Shown here piece by piece: positions 60,190 through 64,000 of a stretch of 64,000 nt of DNA. The notes beneath the pieces were generated by a model. The model ran no database searches and had not been told where the DNA came from. It saw only the letters and a list, made by a program, of their open reading frames with translations. This DNA comes from Massilia sp. Root418 (GTDB taxonomy: Bacteria; Pseudomonadota; Gammaproteobacteria; Burkholderiales; Burkholderiaceae_D), in the NCBI RefSeq assembly GCF_001425265.1, contig NZ_LMEC01000020.1:1198308-1262307 (forward strand). Reading direction: 5' to 3'. Positions within the stretch are counted from its first letter, which is position 1. Every line of letters begins with the position of its first letter. Position numbers and translations under genes: made by a program.

Positions 60190-61116
60190 ATGTCTACCCA
60201 AAAACCGATTCGGCACTACCTGCAGTTTTCCGACTTGTCGTTGGATGAATACGAATACGTGATCGAACGCGCCCACGTCATCAAGCGCAAATTCAAGAAC
60301 TACGAAATCTATCACCCGCTGGTCGACCGTACCCTGGTGATGGTGTTCGACAAGAACTCCACCCGCACCCGCCTCTCCTTCGAGGCCGGCATGCACCAGC
60401 TGGGCGGCGCCGCCATCTATCTGAACACCCGCGATTCCCAGCTGGGCCGCGGCGAGCCGGTGGAAGACGCCGGCCAGGTCATGTCGCGCATGTGCGACGT
60501 GCTCATGGTGCGCACTTTCGGCCAGGACATCATCGAGCGTTTCGCCGCCCATTCGCGCGTGCCGGTGATTAACGGCCTGACCAACGAGCACCATCCCTGC
60601 CAGGTATTCGCCGACATCTTCACCTACTACGAGCACCGCGGCTCCATCGCCGGCAAGACCGTGGCCTGGGTGGGCGACGCCAACAACATGCTGTATTCCT
60701 GGCTGCAGGCGGCCGAAGTGTTCGGCTTCCACGTCAACGTGTCCACGCCCAAGGGCTACGACATGGATATGTCGCTGGTGTCCACCGACCGCTATACCTT
60801 CTTCGCCAACCCGTCCGACGCCTGCGAAGGCGCGGACCTGGTCAACACCGACGTGTGGACCAGCATGGGCTACGAGGACGAGAACGCGGCCCGCCTGAAG
60901 GCCTTCGACGGCTGGATCGTCGACAGCGCCAAGATGGCGCGCGCCAAGCCGGACGCGCTGTTCATGCATTGCCTGCCCGCGCACCGCGGCGAGGAAGTGG
61001 CGGCAGATGTGATCGACGGCCCGCAGTCGGTGGTCTGGGACGAAGCCGAGAACCGTCTGCATATCCAGAAGGCGCTGATCGAGTACCTGCTGCTGGGACG
61101 GCTGGACGGCAAGTGA
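60190..61116 (+). CDS. argF: Ornithine carbamoyltransferase
   Basis: The 308-residue protein has the OTC motifs: KNSTRTRLSFE (carbamoyl phosphate), VINGLTNEHHPCQVFAD (HPCQ), YSWLQAAEVFGFHVNVSTP, DVWTSMGYEDE and the ornithine-binding HCLPAHRGEE. It makes citrulline from ornithine and carbamoyl phosphate in arginine synthesis. Start and length match the family. argG follows after 115 bp with a REP-like unit between, so the two genes may share a transcript or be separate. Confidence 0.97.
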   Translation: MSTQKPIRHYLQFSDLSLDEYEYVIERAHVIKRKFKNYEIYHPLVDRTLVMVFDKNSTRTRLSFEAGMHQLGGAAIYLNTRDSQLGRGEPVEDAGQVMSRMCDVLMVRTFGQDIIERFAAHSRVPVINGLTNEHHPCQVFADIFTYYEHRGSIAGKTVAWVGDANNMLYSWLQAAEVFGFHVNVSTPKGYDMDMSLVSTDRYTFFANPSDACEGADLVNTDVWTSMGYEDENAARLKAFDGWIVDSAKMARAKPDALFMHCLPAHRGEEVAADVIDGPQSVVWDEAENRLHIQKALIEYLLLGRLDGK

Positions 61117-61120
61117 TGCA

Positions 61121-61158
61121 CCGGCGGGTTACGCGCTGCGCGCTAACCCGCCCTACGG
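61121..61158. repeat. REP-like unit (copy 3, single)
   Basis: A single copy of the family at 18980 and 40970: GGCGGGTTA (61123-61131) pairs with TAACCCGCC (61144-61152), followed by CTACGG (61153-61158), between argF and argG. As a pair partner is missing, this may be a remnant or a solo REP. Confidence 0.75.
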
Positions 61159-61231
61159 ACGTGCGGCGTCCTGCGGGGCACCTCCGCCGGCAAGATAAAA
61201 TACCGAATCACCTATCAAGAATGGAACGACC

Positions 61232-62464
<1,233 letters not shown>

Positions 62465-62515
62465 GTGACCAATACGGCGGCCGGTACGGCGCTGATGTGG
62501 TAAAGCTGTAACCGG

Positions 62516-62547
62516 ACGGGCCGCCAAGTGCGGCCCGTTTTGTTTTT
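62516..62547 (+). terminator. Rho-independent terminator after argG
   Basis: ACGGGCCGC (62516-62524) pairs perfectly with GCGGCCCGT (62530-62538) around CAAGT, followed by TTTGTTTTT (62539-62547). It is 51 bases past the argG stop and separates the arginine genes from the chemoreceptor gene. Confidence 0.92.
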
Positions 62548-62591
62548 CCGGGCGGCAGTGCTACATTGCCATATCATCGCTGGGAGAACTC

Positions 62592-64000
62592 ATGAGAGAT
62601 ATGCGCATCAGAACCAAGCTTACCGCCGGTTTCGGCGCCATCGTGGCCACCCTGCTGCTGCTGCTCGGCCTGTCCTTCAACCAGTTCAGCCGCCTGTCCG
62701 ACGCCAACGCGTGGGACCGCCACACGCTGGAGGTGCTGCTGGAGGCCGACCAGATCGCCAACGCAGTGCTGCAGATCCAGAACTCCACGCGTGGCTTCAT
62801 GCTGACCGGGAACGAGAGCCTGATCAACATCATCCCCCAGGAAGAGGAATCCATGCGCCGCCACGTGGCGCGCGCGCTGGAACTCACCAGGGACAATCCC
62901 CAACAACAGGCGCGCCTGAAGCGCATCGGCCCCATGGCCGAGGACTGGGTGCAGAACGTCATCCACCCCCTGCTCGACAAACGGCGCGAGTTGAACAAGC
63001 AGGTGGGCGTGTCGCAGCAGGTGGCCACGGCGGCCGATGTGCTGAACGGCGCCAAGGTCATTGCCGACGTGCGCAAGCTGCTGGCGGAAGTCAGCGCCGA
63101 CGAGAACCGCCTGCTGGCCGAGCGTTCGGCCGAAGCGCGCGAGCTGCGCCAGTCGCAGGCCTGGCTGCTGGGCGGCGGCGGCGCGCTGGCGGTGCTGCTG
63201 GCGCTCGGCATCGGCTGGCTGCTGCTGCGCGCCCTGCTCGGGCCATTGAGCGTGCTGATGCAGGCGGTGGGCCGTATCGCGGCCGGCGAGCAGTCGGCGC
63301 GGGTGGCGGTGGTGTCGAACGATGAACTGGGCCAGGTGGGCATGGAGTTCAACCGCATGGCGCAGACCATCCAGGACAGCCAGGCCAGGGAGCAGGCCGA
63401 CAGCAGCGCCCTGCGCGCCAAGGTGGACGCGCTGCTGGAAGTGGTGTCCCGGGCCGCCTCGGGCGACCTGACCGGCAAGGTCACGGTGGCTGGCGACGAC
63501 GCCATCGGCCAGTTGGGCCATGGCCTGTCGCGCATGTTCGACAACCTGCGCGCGCTGCTCAACAATGTGCAGAAGGCCGGCATCCAGGTCACCACCTCGG
63601 CCACCGAGATCGCCGCCTCGGCCAAGCAGCAGGAAGCCACCGGCGTGGAACAGGCCCAGACCAGCGTGGAGGTGCTCAGCACCACCAAGGAAATCTCCTC
63701 CAACACGGCGCAGCTGCTGCAGACCATGGAAAGCGCCACCGCCGTGGCCGACTACACCACCAGCGCCACCGCCGAGGCACAGGACAACCTGAAGCGCATG
63801 GACGAGACCATGCAGCACATGGTGTCGGCCACGGACTCCATCAGCGCCAAGCTGGCTGCCCTGTCCGAAAAGGCCAGCAACATCAACAGCGTGCTCACCA
63901 CTATCACCAAGGTGGCCGACCAGACCAACATCCTGTCGCTGAACGCGGCCATCGAAGCCGAGAAGGCCGGCGAGGCCGGGCGCGGCTTCTCGGTGGTGGC
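62592..64000 (+). CDS. Methyl-accepting chemotaxis protein (partial, C-terminus outside window)
   Basis: GGGAG (62582-62586) is five bases before the ATG. The visible 469 residues include transmembrane helix 1 (about 10-30), a four-helix-bundle-like periplasmic part (about 35-190; RGFMLTGNESLINIIPQEEE), helix 2 (about 190-212), a HAMP region (PLSVLMQAVGRIAAGEQSAR) and a second HAMP-like segment (GDLTGKVTVAGDDAIGQLGH). The start of the signalling hairpin (NILSLNAAIEAEKAGEAGRG) is the last feature. The tip reads EAEKAGE where many receptors have EAARAGE. It is transcribed from its own promoter, probably after the argG terminator. Confidence 0.92.
   Translation, partial: MRDMRIRTKLTAGFGAIVATLLLLLGLSFNQFSRLSDANAWDRHTLEVLLEADQIANAVLQIQNSTRGFMLTGNESLINIIPQEEESMRRHVARALELTRDNPQQQARLKRIGPMAEDWVQNVIHPLLDKRRELNKQVGVSQQVATAADVLNGAKVIADVRKLLAEVSADENRLLAERSAEARELRQSQAWLLGGGGALAVLLALGIGWLLLRALLGPLSVLMQAVGRIAAGEQSARVAVVSNDELGQVGMEFNRMAQTIQDSQAREQADSSALRAKVDALLEVVSRAASGDLTGKVTVAGDDAIGQLGHGLSRMFDNLRALLNNVQKAGIQVTTSATEIAASAKQQEATGVEQAQTSVEVLSTTKEISSNTAQLLQTMESATAVADYTTSATAEAQDNLKRMDETMQHMVSATDSISAKLAALSEKASNINSVLTTITKVADQTNILSLNAAIEAEKAGEAGRGFSVV

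Overview
The window is GC-rich (about two thirds G+C) bacterial chromosome, almost fully coding, with ordinary ATG/GTG/TTG genes. Many features point to a soil or plant-associated betaproteobacterium of the family Oxalobacteraceae (Massilia/Duganella/Janthinobacterium type): lipoprotein chitinases with long Thr-Pro linkers, a pectate lyase, PEP-CTERM surface proteins, a DUF1800/DUF1501 pair, an ECF41 sigma factor, and argF and argG close together. This assignment rests on gene content and codon use as read by eye; no search was run. No phage, IS element, CRISPR array or rRNA operon is visible, so this looks like core chromosome with a degradative accessory segment.

Layout. 1-2.4 kb: a partial SUV3-like RNA helicase, yigZ, tRNA-Lys (with a textbook promoter and terminator) and a LysE exporter. 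2.4-8.0 kb: a MocR regulator, YceI, a DUF1566 protein, a CadC-like winged-helix regulator and a secreted PKD-domain metalloprotease. 8.2-13.6 kb: small housekeeping and signalling genes (YCII, PEP-CTERM protein, diguanylate cyclase, YpfJ-type protease, LuxR regulator, ECF41 sigma). 13.9-20.5 kb: a chitin-degradation cluster of two GH18 chitinases and one GH19 chitinase. All three are lipoproteins carrying the same CBM5/12 module, and a JmjC/cupin-8 hydroxylase gene sits between the two GH18 genes. 20.7-28.1 kb: a five-gene export and two-component operon (HlyD adaptor, ABC ATPase, two MacB-type permeases, NtrC-type regulator, sensor kinase) behind a sigma-54 promoter. 28.2-32.7 kb: a cystine-type symporter, a histidine phosphatase, nnrD and a small lipoprotein. 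32.8-38.8 kb, minus strand: a FadL porin and an RND efflux pair. 39-46 kb: membrane proteins, a 776-residue Ala/Glu-rich coiled-coil protein, a cupin, srkA and a UPF0149 protein. 46.1-49.1 kb: a DUF1800-DUF1501 operon behind a consensus sigma-54 promoter. 49.2-50.4 kb: a BigR-like ArsR repressor with two YeeE/YedE half-transporters. 50.5-54.1 kb: orn, an M48 protease, pterin dehydratase and rsgA. 54.2-57.4 kb: a TPR-GAF histidine kinase and a small lipoprotein. 57.8-60 kb: a pectate lyase followed by a PEP-CTERM gene. 60.2-62.5 kb: argF and argG. 62.6 kb to the end: a truncated chemotaxis receptor.

The genes suggest a polymer-degrading surface lifestyle. Surface-anchored chitinases and a pectate lyase release sugars, and PEP-CTERM proteins decorate the surface. 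c-di-GMP synthesis, chemotaxis and several one- and two-component systems control the response. The most interesting non-coding signals are two sigma-54 promoters (20668-20684 and 46080-46096), a five-fold CTGAAAT direct repeat at helical-turn spacing before the CadC-like gene (4914-4963), paired palindromes before the DUF1800 operon, structured leaders before the first chitinase and the pectate lyase, and three loci of a REP-like inverted repeat.
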